This document shows, one piece after another, positions 12,764-21,465 of a stretch of DNA of 34,522 nucleotides. The position numbers and the translations under genes were made by a program. The notes under the pieces are model-generated. The model had not been told where the DNA came from. It made no database searches and saw only the letters and a list, made by a program, of their open reading frames with translations. This DNA is from Halieaceae bacterium (lineage in GTDB: Bacteria > Pseudomonadota > Gammaproteobacteria > Pseudomonadales > Halieaceae). The stretch spans positions 1 to 34,522 of the forward strand of contig VMDB01000149.1 of the NCBI GenBank assembly GCA_008081075.1, written 5' to 3'. Position 1 is the first letter of the stretch; every line of letters starts with the position of its first letter.

Positions 12764-13216
12764 TCAGGCAGCGGTGCTGTTGGATCGGTCCAAGCCGAAG
12801 GTTTCCGATAGCTGGCCCTGTTCATCGGGTTTCTTCGGCGCATAGTCCAGAGGTTGCGCGACCTCTGACCAAGGAGCTTGATCCTCGGACGAATCGCTCG
12901 GGGCATTTAAAGCGGCTGCAGACAGGTTCACCTGATCGCCGCAGAGTTGATCTGCACCCTTGGCCAGATGGGTGTACACGGCCCTATAGTCGTCGGTTAG
13001 CTTATGAAGCAGATCCGCCGTTTGCGCAAAGTGCTCAGATACCTCTGCCTCGTAGTCAGCTCGGCTTTGACGCGCTTGATCAAGCTGATTCTCGAGATCC
13101 ATGATCAGTCTGCGTTTATTGTCGCTGCGTGAGCTGAGTGCGAGATACCAGCCCAAGCCCCCTCCAATAAGGCCTCCCAGAATGAATGGGATAATCAAAT
13201 TTGTCGCAGATTCCAT
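12764..13216 (-). CDS. zapG: ZapG/YhcB (DUF1043) family membrane protein
   Basis: N-terminal TM with IPFILGGLIGGGLGWYLA followed by a coiled coil; LADLLHKLT-like segment; adjacent to degS and zapE genes. Confidence 0.8.
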   Translation of the reverse strand: MESATNLIIPFILGGLIGGGLGWYLALSSRSDNKRRLIMDLENQLDQARQSRADYEAEVSEHFAQTADLLHKLTDDYRAVYTHLAKGADQLCGDQVNLSAAALNAPSDSSEDQAPWSEVAQPLDYAPKKPDEQGQLSETFGLDRSNSTAA

Positions 13217-13504
13217 CTCAATCCTTTATGTCGCCAGTCTGCTCTGGGGCCCGCTACCATCAATGGCAGTGTAAAGTCGGCCCGATCCTGCGCATACGCG
13301 GTCTTGGCGTAGTGTACTGTATGGGCCGGAAGACGTCGCCTGTCTCCTCAGATTTTCAAAGCCTGATGGCCAGGGTGAGCAGTGGCGCAGGGGTGTATTT
13401 TTCTGTCCAATGTAGAGGTTTCTTTTGCTGACCGCCGCGGCACAACATAACCTGTGGGCCCCGCCGTGATACGCTTCGCGCTGATTTACTCCACCCGCTA
13501 GATC

Positions 13505-14611
13505 ATGATGCATCCACTCTCTCCCATGGCACGCTATCAGCGCGACCTGCAGTCGGGCCTGCTTCTCGAGGATCGAGCGCAGGCGGCAGTGGTAGCCCGG
13601 CTCGATGAGCTGTTTCATCGCCTGCGCACCCGCGCGGCCAGCGATCGGCGGCTGTGGTCGAGGATGCGCAGGCACTTTGGTGGGCATCCCCTGCCAGAGC
13701 AGGGCTTGTATATCTGGGGTGGCGTGGGGCGTGGTAAGACCCACTTCATGGACGTCTTCTTTGAGAGCCTGGATGTTGAGAAGAAGCTCAGGGTGCACTT
13801 TCACCGGTTCATGCAGCGTGTCCATGCGGCGCTAACCGCCCACAGCGGCGCCACTGATCCGCTTGAGTTAGTGGCTGATGAACTTGCCGACGAGGCCTTG
13901 GTTCTTTGCTTCGACGAATTTTTTGTCAGCGATATCGGTGATGCCATGATTCTTGCGGGATTGATCGGAGCTCTCATGCGCCGCGGCGTAACGCTGGTGG
14001 CGACATCCAATATCCCACCGAGCGATTTGTATAGGGATGGCCTGCAACGCGGTCGATTCTTGCCCGCCATCGCACTGCTGGAAAAGCACCTGGATATTGT
14101 TCATCTTGCATCGGATACGGACTATCGCTTTAGGACGCTTCAGAGCGCTGATCTTTGGCACATCCCCCACGACGACGAGGCGAGGAGAGCGCTCGCCACT
14201 TATTTTGAGTCGCTCACCGGCCAATCGGTGGGGGAGGCCAGGCAGCTGGAGATAAATCACAGGGTGTTGCCCGCCCGTGCGGCTGTGCAGGGAGTCGCCT
14301 GGTTCGATTTCAAGACGTTATGCGAGGAGGCACGGAGTGCGGCAGATTTTGTGGAAATCGCGAGGGAGTATCACACCGTGCTCCTTGAGCGTATTCCCGC
14401 GTTGACGCCGGAAAAGGAGGATGCCGCGCGTCGGTTCATCAACCTTGTCGATGAATTCTATGACCGGAAAGTCAAATTGATCACCACAGCCGACGTGGCT
14501 CCCGAGGCGATGTACGGTGGCGTGAGGCTCCGGTTCGAGTTTGAGAGGACAGTTTCCCGGCTGCAGGAAATGCGTACTCGAGAGTACCTGCAAGCCGAGC
14601 ATCATCCGTAA
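13505..14611 (+). CDS. zapE: Cell division protein ZapE (AFG1-like ATPase)
   Basis: 368 aa; Walker A GLYIWGGVGRGKTHFMDVFF; LCFDEFFVSDIGDAMIL; FEFERTVSRLQEM C-terminus. Confidence 0.95.
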   Translation: MMHPLSPMARYQRDLQSGLLLEDRAQAAVVARLDELFHRLRTRAASDRRLWSRMRRHFGGHPLPEQGLYIWGGVGRGKTHFMDVFFESLDVEKKLRVHFHRFMQRVHAALTAHSGATDPLELVADELADEALVLCFDEFFVSDIGDAMILAGLIGALMRRGVTLVATSNIPPSDLYRDGLQRGRFLPAIALLEKHLDIVHLASDTDYRFRTLQSADLWHIPHDDEARRALATYFESLTGQSVGEARQLEINHRVLPARAAVQGVAWFDFKTLCEEARSAADFVEIAREYHTVLLERIPALTPEKEDAARRFINLVDEFYDRKVKLITTADVAPEAMYGGVRLRFEFERTVSRLQEMRTREYLQAEHHP

Positions 14612-14633
14612 CGGAAACGGGGTAAATTAACGG

Positions 14634-14662
14634 TTGAAAGGGGCATTGCTCTCCAGTAACAT
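14634..14662 (+). promoter_or_regulatory. Putative sigma-70 promoter for rplM-rpsI
   Basis: TTGAAA (14634-14639), 17-nt spacer, TAACAT (14657-14662), 36 nt upstream of the rplM ATG. Confidence 0.5.
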
Positions 14663-14697
14663 CCGCGCTCCGCAATTTCGCCCCCGGGGCTCCGGTT

Positions 14698-15126
14698 ATG
14701 AAAACATATAGCGCCAAGGCAGGTGACATCCAGCACGACTGGTTCGTTGTCGATGCCGAAGACAAGACGCTTGGGCGGCTCGCTACCGAGGTCGCGCATC
14801 GCCTGCGTGGCAAGCACAAGCCAGAATACACGCCGCACATGGACATGGGAGACTACATCGTGGTGGTCAACTGCGAGAAGGTCCGTGTGACGGGTGCAAA
14901 GCGAACAGATAAGCAGTACTACCATCACACTGGATTTCCGGGCGGTATCAAGTCCGCCAGTTTTGAGCAGCTGATTGATCGGGCTCCTGAGCGGGTCATA
15001 CAGCGCGCGGTTAAGGGCATGATGCCCCGCAGTCCGCTGGGCCGTGCAATGCTGAAAAAGCTTAAGGTTTATGCGGGTCCTGCTCACCCCCACGCGGCAC
15101 AACAACCGCAGCCACTGACGGTCTGA
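14698..15126 (+). CDS. rplM: 50S ribosomal protein L13
   Basis: 142 aa; [58 protein letters not shown]. Confidence 0.99.
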   Translation: MKTYSAKAGDIQHDWFVVDAEDKTLGRLATEVAHRLRGKHKPEYTPHMDMGDYIVVVNCEKVRVTGAKRTDKQYYHHTGFPGGIKSASFEQLIDRAPERVIQRAVKGMMPRSPLGRAMLKKLKVYAGPAHPHAAQQPQPLTV

Positions 15127-15136
15127 GGAGGTCCAG

Positions 15137-15529
15137 ATGGCAACAGCTCAGTATTACGGGACAGGAAGACGCAAAACGTCTACCGCCCGCGTGTTTTTAC
15201 GCACAGGCACCGGCAACATCGTGATCAACGGGCGTCCGATCGACGAGTATTTTGGCCGTGAAGTGGCCCGTATGATCGTTCGGCAGCCGCTTGAACTGAC
15301 CGAGAATGCGGCCACGTTCGACGCCAATGTGACTGTGTCCGGCGGGGGTAGTTTTGGTCAGGCGGGCGCTATTCGGCACGGTCTGACGCGAGCGCTGCTG
15401 GATTACGACGAGAGCCTGCGAGCGTCGCTCCGCGCGGCAGGGTATGTGACCCGTGACGCGAGAGAAGTGGAGCGTAAGAAGGTTGGTTTGCGAAAGGCGC
15501 GTCGACGTCCTCAATTCTCCAAGCGTTAA
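15137..15529 (+). CDS. rpsI: 30S ribosomal protein S9
   Basis: [16 protein letters not shown] ... [10 protein letters not shown]-terminus. Confidence 0.99.
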   Translation: MATAQYYGTGRRKTSTARVFLRTGTGNIVINGRPIDEYFGREVARMIVRQPLELTENAATFDANVTVSGGGSFGQAGAIRHGLTRALLDYDESLRASLRAAGYVTRDAREVERKKVGLRKARRRPQFSKR

Positions 15530-15552
15530 TCGCTAGCATAAACTCCCGAAAG

Positions 15553-15574
15553 GCCCGCTATATGCGGGCTTTTT
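15553..15574 (+). terminator. Rho-independent terminator after rpsI
   Basis: GCCCGC-TATAT-GCGGGC followed by TTTTTG. Confidence 0.9.
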
Positions 15575-15679
15575 GTTGCACTTTGCATCGTCCCTTGCCC
15601 GGCTGTACTCGAACAGCCAGCTTTACCGTGTTACAAAACAAGCTCGATCTCTGCCCTCAAGCGGCAACGGGAGGCGAAC

Positions 15680-16003
15680 TTGCACTACGGTTATTTGCTG
15701 ATCGCGGTTGTGTTGGAGGTCTGTGGCACCCTGTTATTGCCGGTGAGTGAGAATTTCACGCGCCCGGCGCCCACTTTTTCTCTCATCGTCTGTTACGCGG
15801 CGGCGTTTTATTGCCTCACCTTTGCCCTGAGTGTGCTACCGGTTGCGGTGGTTTATGCAACCTGGTCCGCACTCGGCATATTTCTGATTACGGTGCTGGG
15901 TTACCTGGTGTTGGGTCAGGCGCTGGAATGGAGAGCGTGGCTGGGCCTCGTGCTGATTGTAGTCGGGGTATTTCTGGTGAACGCCTTCGGCCCCGAGCGC
16001 TGA
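15680..16003 (+). CDS. Small multidrug resistance (SMR) family transporter
   Basis: 107 aa, four TM segments; conserved membrane Glu in LIAVVLEVCGT and YATWSALG motif; probable TTG start. Confidence 0.88.
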   Translation: MHYGYLLIAVVLEVCGTLLLPVSENFTRPAPTFSLIVCYAAAFYCLTFALSVLPVAVVYATWSALGIFLITVLGYLVLGQALEWRAWLGLVLIVVGVFLVNAFGPER

Positions 16004-16052
16004 TATCGGGCGGGAGACCTGATCTCAACCAGTCCCGCTTGTGTATTTCAAC

Positions 16053-16081
16053 TTGCTGGGGGCATGCGCGACCATTACACT
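16053..16081 (+). promoter_or_regulatory. Putative sigma-70 promoter for the petA-petBC operon
   Basis: TTGCTG (16053-16058), 17-nt spacer, TACACT (16076-16081). Confidence 0.4.
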
Positions 16082-16188
16082 TCGCGCCCAGAATGGATCT
16101 TGTTCGCCGACGCATGACCATATCGGTACAGATGAATCGCCAGAGCACGTGTTGCCGGGCCCGTCGGCACACCGGGAGACGCTAAAAT

Positions 16189-16809
16189 ATGACAGACAAC
16201 GCCCACACTCACGACGATACTGCTGACGCCAGCCAGACCCGACGACGTTTTCTTACGGCGGCGACCTCAGCCGTTGGCATTGGCGGCGTTGCCGGTGTCG
16301 CGGTTCCTTTTCTAGGGTCCTGGAACCCTTCGGAAAAGGCCAAAGCGGCGGGCGCGCCGGTTCGTGCTGACATCAGCAAATTAGAGCCCGGCCAGATGGT
16401 TGTGATTGAGTGGCGCGGTAAGCCGGTCTATGTACTGCGCCGCACCCCTGAGCAGGTCGCGGGCTTGGCAACGCTGAATGACGATCTCAAGGACCCCCAG
16501 TCCCAGTCCTCCGCCCAGCCGGATTACATTGCTGGTGACGGGAGAGCGCTAAATGAGGAGTTCTTGGTCATTGTAGGGCTGTGCACGCATTTGGGTTGCG
16601 CGCCAAAGTTTCGCCCAGAGGTTGGCGCGACTGACCTAGGCGGAGCTGAGTGGTTGGGTGGTTTTTTCTGCCCCTGTCACGGCTCGAAGTTTGATTTGGC
16701 AGGACGCGTATATAAGGGCGTCCCCGCGTCAGCGAATCTGGAAATTCCCCCCTATACATTTGAAAACGATACCGTGCTGGTCATCGGCGTAGACGCGGAG
16801 GTAGCGTGA
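16189..16809 (+). CDS. petA: Ubiquinol-cytochrome c reductase iron-sulfur (Rieske) subunit
   Basis: Twin-arginine motif TRRRFLTAA; CTHLGC and CPCHGS 2Fe-2S motifs. Confidence 0.97.
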   Translation: MTDNAHTHDDTADASQTRRRFLTAATSAVGIGGVAGVAVPFLGSWNPSEKAKAAGAPVRADISKLEPGQMVVIEWRGKPVYVLRRTPEQVAGLATLNDDLKDPQSQSSAQPDYIAGDGRALNEEFLVIVGLCTHLGCAPKFRPEVGATDLGGAEWLGGFFCPCHGSKFDLAGRVYKGVPASANLEIPPYTFENDTVLVIGVDAEVA

Positions 16810-18809
16810 TGGAAAAAGCATTGACCGGATTGATCTCATGGATCGACGCGCGGCTTCCCCTGACTCGCGCTTGGAACACCCATATGGGCGAGTATTACGC
16901 GCCCAAGAATTTCAACCTTTGGTATTTCTTTGGTGTGTTCTCTCTGTTGGTTTTGGTCAACCAGTTGCTGACCGGCATTTGGTTGACGATGAATTACACG
17001 CCTTCTGCCGAAGAGGCCTTTGCTTCGGTTGAGTACATCATGCGAGATGTGGACTACGGATGGTTGCTACGTTACATGCATTCCACTGGCGCCTCGGCGT
17101 TTTTTATTGTGGTCTATCTGCACATGATGCGCGCATTAATGTATGGCTCCTATAAAAAGCCTCGCGAGTTGATCTGGATTTTTGGCATGCTCATTTTCAT
17201 CGTCCTGATGGCGGAGGCGTTTGTTGGCTACGTTCTGCCATGGGGCCAGATGTCGTATTGGGGCGCTCAGGTCATCATCTCACTATTCGGTGCAATCCCT
17301 GTCGTGGGCGAGGACATTGTTACGTGGATCCGCGGTGACTACCTCATCTCTGGGATCACCCTCAACCGCTTCTTCGCCTTACACGTGGTGGCCTTGCCTA
17401 TCGTATTACTTGCGCTGGTGGTGCTTCACATCCTCGCGTTGCACGAAGTTGGCTCTAACAACCCTGACGGCGTAGAAATCAAGAAGAACAAGGATGCAAA
17501 CGGCGTGCCGCTGGATGGTATTCAGTTCCATCCCTATTACTCTGTTCATGATGTGCAGGGTATTGCGGTATTTCTGTTTTTCTTCTGCGGCGTGATCTTT
17601 TTTGCGCCCGAGATGTCAGGGTTCTTTCTGGAGTACGCCAATTTCGAGGAGGCTAATGGGCTCAAGACCCCAGAGCACATTGCACCGGTCTGGTACTTCA
17701 CTCCCTTTTACTCTGTGCTGCGCGCAGTTCCCGATAAATTCTGGGGCTTTGTTTTCTTCGCTATTTCGGTCGTAATTCCCTTCGCTCTTCCCTGGCTGGA
17801 CCGTAACCCGGTTCGCTCATGGCGCTATCGGGGCCTGTTGAATCGCGTGATGCTGCTGGTGTTTGTCGCTTCCTTTATTATTTTGGGCGTGCTGGGTGTC
17901 AAGTCGCCGACGCCAGAGCGGACTCTGCTGGCGCAGATATGCACTATTTTTTACTTTTTCTTCTTCCTCGCTATGCCGTGGTGGTCGCGTATGGACCGTA
18001 CAAAGCCCGAACCCGATCGAGTGACTATGGATGGCGGCATGGGGCTTTGGAAGGGTATCGCCACGATGGCCTTGGTGGGGGCAATGGCCTTCTTGCCGCT
18101 CAAGGTTGTTGGGGCGGAATCTGCTTACAACTGCGGGACGATGCCTTGTGACGCATTTGAGGCGGACGCCACCGATCAGCCCTCTTTGCAGCGTGGCGCT
18201 GCGCTCTATGCCAATTACTGCATGGGGTGCCATTCACTGCAGTACTCTCGCCATAACCGTGTCGCCCGAGACCTCGGTATTCCTGAGGATCTTTACAAGG
18301 GCAACCTGGTATTCGACCCAGAAATCAAGCTGGGTTCCTTGATGACGAATAGCATGGACAAGGGGCAGGCCAAGATCTGGTTTGGTGCTACGCCTCCAGA
18401 CCTCACGTTGATCTCAAGGGCGCGCCAACCGGAGTGGCTCTACACGTATTTGCGGGCTTTTTATCAAGACGATCTGCGGCCCTATGGTGTGAACAATCGG
18501 GTGTACCCCAATGTGGGAATGCCACATGTGCTGATGGAGCTTCAGGGCCTTCCTGCGTGTTATGACGAATCGGGAGAGATGGCAGCGAAAGCGTCAGACT
18601 GTCAAAAGCTTGAAATCGCGACGGCGGGTGCAATGTCACCCGAACAGTTCGATGGCGCAATCTATGATTTGGTAAATTTCCTCGCTTACACGGCTGAACC
18701 CTACAAGTCGGATCGTCTGCGGATTGGCACATACGTGCTGTTGTTTCTTGTGATCTTCTTTATCTTCGCCTGGCTCTTGAATCGCGAGTACTGGAAAGAC
18801 GTTCATTAG
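16806..18809 (+). CDS. Fused cytochrome b / cytochrome c1 polypeptide of the bc1 complex
   Basis: 667-aa uninterrupted ORF: cytochrome b (four bis-heme histidine context, e.g. LRYMHSTGASAFFIVVYLHMMR and NRFFALHVVALP...VVLHILALHEVG) continuing in frame into cytochrome c1 (CMGCH heme motif, PDLTLISRAR, C-terminal TM anchor). Start is ATG at 16806 or 16809. Confidence 0.95.
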   Translation: MMEKALTGLISWIDARLPLTRAWNTHMGEYYAPKNFNLWYFFGVFSLLVLVNQLLTGIWLTMNYTPSAEEAFASVEYIMRDVDYGWLLRYMHSTGASAFFIVVYLHMMRALMYGSYKKPRELIWIFGMLIFIVLMAEAFVGYVLPWGQMSYWGAQVIISLFGAIPVVGEDIVTWIRGDYLISGITLNRFFALHVVALPIVLLALVVLHILALHEVGSNNPDGVEIKKNKDANGVPLDGIQFHPYYSVHDVQGIAVFLFFFCGVIFFAPEMSGFFLEYANFEEANGLKTPEHIAPVWYFTPFYSVLRAVPDKFWGFVFFAISVVIPFALPWLDRNPVRSWRYRGLLNRVMLLVFVASFIILGVLGVKSPTPERTLLAQICTIFYFFFFLAMPWWSRMDRTKPEPDRVTMDGGMGLWKGIATMALVGAMAFLPLKVVGAESAYNCGTMPCDAFEADATDQPSLQRGAALYANYCMGCHSLQYSRHNRVARDLGIPEDLYKGNLVFDPEIKLGSLMTNSMDKGQAKIWFGATPPDLTLISRARQPEWLYTYLRAFYQDDLRPYGVNNRVYPNVGMPHVLMELQGLPACYDESGEMAAKASDCQKLEIATAGAMSPEQFDGAIYDLVNFLAYTAEPYKSDRLRIGTYVLLFLVIFFIFAWLLNREYWKDVH

Positions 18810-18822
18810 AGAGGGTTAATTC

Positions 18823-18849
18823 GGAGGGGGCATCCAGTCCCCCCCTTTT
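18823..18849 (+). terminator. Terminator-like hairpin after the cytochrome b/c1 gene
   Basis: GGAGGGGG-CATCCAGT-CCCCCCC followed by TTTT. Confidence 0.75.
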
Positions 18850-18889
18850 GAGTGGTAGACTATCGCTCCCAACTGCCAGAAGAAAATCT

Positions 18890-19537
18890 ATGTCTGATGA
18901 TGCCTCCGGGATCGTCTCCAAACGATCCTCCATGACCCTGTTCTCTGATAACACCAGTCACTATAGCCACCGTGTCCGACTCGTGTTGGCGGAAAAGGGC
19001 GTGACGGTCGAGTTGGTGGAATCTGAGACAGGATCGACTCCCCCTGAGCTCGGTGATCTCAACCCCTACAACAGCATGCCTACGCTGGTAGACCGAGAGC
19101 TGGTTCTTTATGAATCCAAGGTGATGATGGAGTATCTCGACGAGCGCTTCCCGCATCCCCCTCTGTTACCCGTTTATCCAGTCGCGCGGGCTGAGAGTCG
19201 GTTATTCGTGTATCGCATTGAGCGCGACTGGGCCACGCTGGTAGACGCTATCCAGTCCTCTCGCAGCGACAACGTGGTGTCGAAGTCCTGCAAGGAGCTG
19301 CGAGAGAGCCTGGTTGCGGTGGCGCCAATATTCGCCGAGAAGCCCTTCTTTATGAGCGAGGAATTTTCGCTGGTCGATTGCTGTGTAGCCCCGATTCTGT
19401 GGCGCCTGCCCTCCCTCGGAGTCGACATTCGGCCAAGTAAGCAGTCGAAACCACTCTTTGATTACATGGACCGATTGTTCAATAGAGAGGCGTTTCGCGA
19501 GAGCCTGTCGGTTCAGGAACGGGAGATGCGCCCCTAG
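18890..19537 (+). CDS. sspA: Stringent starvation protein A (GST-fold)
   Basis: MTLFSDNTSHYSHRVRLVLAEKGVTVELVE...DLNPYNSMPTLVDRELVLYESKVMMEYLDERFPHPPLLPVYP; start chosen at ATG 18890 (longest ORF starts at 18848). Confidence 0.95.
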   Translation: MSDDASGIVSKRSSMTLFSDNTSHYSHRVRLVLAEKGVTVELVESETGSTPPELGDLNPYNSMPTLVDRELVLYESKVMMEYLDERFPHPPLLPVYPVARAESRLFVYRIERDWATLVDAIQSSRSDNVVSKSCKELRESLVAVAPIFAEKPFFMSEEFSLVDCCVAPILWRLPSLGVDIRPSKQSKPLFDYMDRLFNREAFRESLSVQEREMRP

Positions 19538-19551
19538 GGACGCATTTTTTT

Positions 19552-19923
19552 TTGAATTCCAGTCGGCCCTATATCATTCGTGCCATTTACGAGTGGATTG
19601 TCGATAACGGTTGTACGCCCCATCTATTGGTCGACGCAGGCATAGACGGTGTTGATGTGCCTCAAGCCTATGTGTCAGATGGTCAGATTGTCCTGAATAT
19701 TTCTCCCAGCGCTGTCGTGGGTCTGGAGATGACTAACGAGGCGGTGTTTTTCAACGGCCGCTTCGGCGGCGTCGCGACTGACATTCTGGTGCCAATCGGC
19801 GGCATCCTTGGGATCTATGCCCGCGAGAATGGTCAGGGCATGATATTTGATGCGGCCGCCCCGGAAGACCCCCCCGAACCCCCCGCTGGCCGAGGTCGCC
19901 CTAGCTTGAAGGTGGTGAAGTAG
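19552..19923 (+). CDS. sspB: ClpXP protease specificity-enhancing factor SspB
   Basis: SRPYIIRAIYEWIVDNGCTPHLLVDA...; C-terminal GRGRPSLKVVK; TTG start; directly follows sspA. Confidence 0.93.
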   Translation: MNSSRPYIIRAIYEWIVDNGCTPHLLVDAGIDGVDVPQAYVSDGQIVLNISPSAVVGLEMTNEAVFFNGRFGGVATDILVPIGGILGIYARENGQGMIFDAAAPEDPPEPPAGRGRPSLKVVK

Positions 19924-20503
19924 CTGGGGCGGAGATGATCTCGAAGAGTTTGACGACTCTCTCTGCGCTGTTGACCTCGGCCGCTTCCAGTGCCACTCGA
20001 TCTGCTTCTTCCGCAGTGAGCAGCCCCATAAGATAAACGACGCTATTTTCGGTGACGACTTTGACTCTCGAGCCTGGAGTGTCTGAGCTAGCGAGCAGCT
20101 TTGTCTTTACCTGCGTTGTGATCCATGTGTCGTTGGTGCGAGTGCCAGCACTGGTTTCTGGTCCGATTTCCAGTTCGTTATAAATGCGGCGCACCCCGTC
20201 GATCTTGCGAACTACGTCGGTGGCCAATGTCTTGAGGTCTTCCGAGGGGACCTGACCTGCCAGAAGAACAAATCCGTTAAACGAGACGATACTGAGATGT
20301 GCCTCTTCAAAACCCGTCGACGCGGCATTGATGTTGACCTTGGCTTTGGTCTCAATGCTTTCGTCCTCCAGCTGCTGGGCGAAGGTGCGTTCGCTGATAT
20401 CTTCTTCAATCGGGCCGGCGCCAGCGCTGGCCATAATGCTCCCGCACCCTTGCAAGAATGCGTAAAGCACTGCTGCGATGAACAAGGGAAAGTATCGATA
20501 CAT
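19901..20503 (-). CDS. dolP: BON-domain outer membrane lipoprotein (DolP/YraP-like)
   Basis: 200 aa; lipobox-like AFLQGCGS; two BON domains (VNINAASTGFEEAHLSIVSFNGFVLLAGQV, VKTKLLASSDTPGSRVKVVTENSVVYLMGLL). Confidence 0.9.
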   Translation of the reverse strand: MYRYFPLFIAAVLYAFLQGCGSIMASAGAGPIEEDISERTFAQQLEDESIETKAKVNINAASTGFEEAHLSIVSFNGFVLLAGQVPSEDLKTLATDVVRKIDGVRRIYNELEIGPETSAGTRTNDTWITTQVKTKLLASSDTPGSRVKVVTENSVVYLMGLLTAEEADRVALEAAEVNSAERVVKLFEIISAPATSPPSS

Positions 20504-20506
20504 GAT

Positions 20507-21082
20507 TCAGTCCTCCACTGGACCAAAGGTGTTGGTTTCAATCAATCTGGCCAAGCATATGGCAATTGCATGATTCAGGGTCAGCCGGGATTCCACAGAG
20601 TCGTCGACTGTAATCAGGCTCAGTCCGTGACCTCCTTTCCCAAACCACACGGGGGTAATCTGCCGTTGCTCGGTAATGACCTGGATCCGCTCAATCTCAG
20701 ACTCTGACAGGTTGGCGGCAAAGATGATGCCGACGTCACCCGATTGTCCAAGCGCCTGTAATTGCTGACTTACCCAGCTGATACCTGTCTGCGTAGAGTC
20801 CATTCGATACTCTGCTAACTCAAGAACGGGGAGGCTCGGTCGCTCTCTCAGTATGCCATTTTGCAGTAAGCTGGCCAGCATGATCGCACTGGCCGCATCG
20901 GCACCAAGGCCAATGCTGAACAGTTTTTTTTCCGAGAGAATGGCATTGGACGCAACGTCTGCCGCCATACCTGCGATTTCTGCGACGTCGTCTACGGCGA
21001 GACTCGTACTCTCGATGTGGCGATGGAAAAAGCTGGCGATTATCGGATAGGCGTCCACAATTTTGTCAGTGCCAATTACCAT
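20507..21082 (-). CDS. SIS-domain protein, DiaA-like (divergent)
   Basis: 191 aa; ERPSLPVLEL and LGQSGDVGIIFAANLSESEI align by eye with E. coli DiaA ERPSLPAIAL and [20 protein letters not shown]; located between yraN and dolP as in the E. coli yraM-yraN-diaA-yraP order. Confidence 0.8.
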   Translation of the reverse strand: MVIGTDKIVDAYPIIASFFHRHIESTSLAVDDVAEIAGMAADVASNAILSEKKLFSIGLGADAASAIMLASLLQNGILRERPSLPVLELAEYRMDSTQTGISWVSQQLQALGQSGDVGIIFAANLSESEIERIQVITEQRQITPVWFGKGGHGLSLITVDDSVESRLTLNHAIAICLARLIETNTFGPVED

Positions 21083-21438
21083 GTTGTCGCTTCAAATGCG
21101 CCTCGAAGCCAGATGGCGTCGGGCAGTGAGACGCTTGCATCATAAGCAATTACGTCGAAGCGACAAGGGTATTCGGACCAATTTGGGTGTTGTTTACGAA
21201 ACAAGTTGGCGCATTTGGTTAGGCGTGCTCGTTTTTGTGGTGTAACGGTGCCCGCAGCCGACGCAAACCTTGAGCTCCGCCGATAGCGGACCTCCACGAA
21301 AACCAAGTGAACACTGTCGTGCATGATGAGATCGATCTCACCCAGATGAGTCAGAAAATTGCGGCTCACCAAAGTCAGGCCCCGGCCTTGCAGGTACAGT
21401 TCGGCTTGTTGCTCCCAGTAAGCACCCACTCGGCGCAT
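21076..21438 (-). CDS. yraN: UPF0102 family protein YraN
   Basis: GAYWEQQAELYLQGRGLTLVSRNFLTHLGEIDLIMHDSVHLVFVEVRYR. Confidence 0.92.
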   Translation of the reverse strand: MRRVGAYWEQQAELYLQGRGLTLVSRNFLTHLGEIDLIMHDSVHLVFVEVRYRRSSRFASAAGTVTPQKRARLTKCANLFRKQHPNWSEYPCRFDVIAYDASVSLPDAIWLRGAFEATTW

Positions 21439-21465
21439 GGCGTCTTTATCCTGAACTTAACCGTC

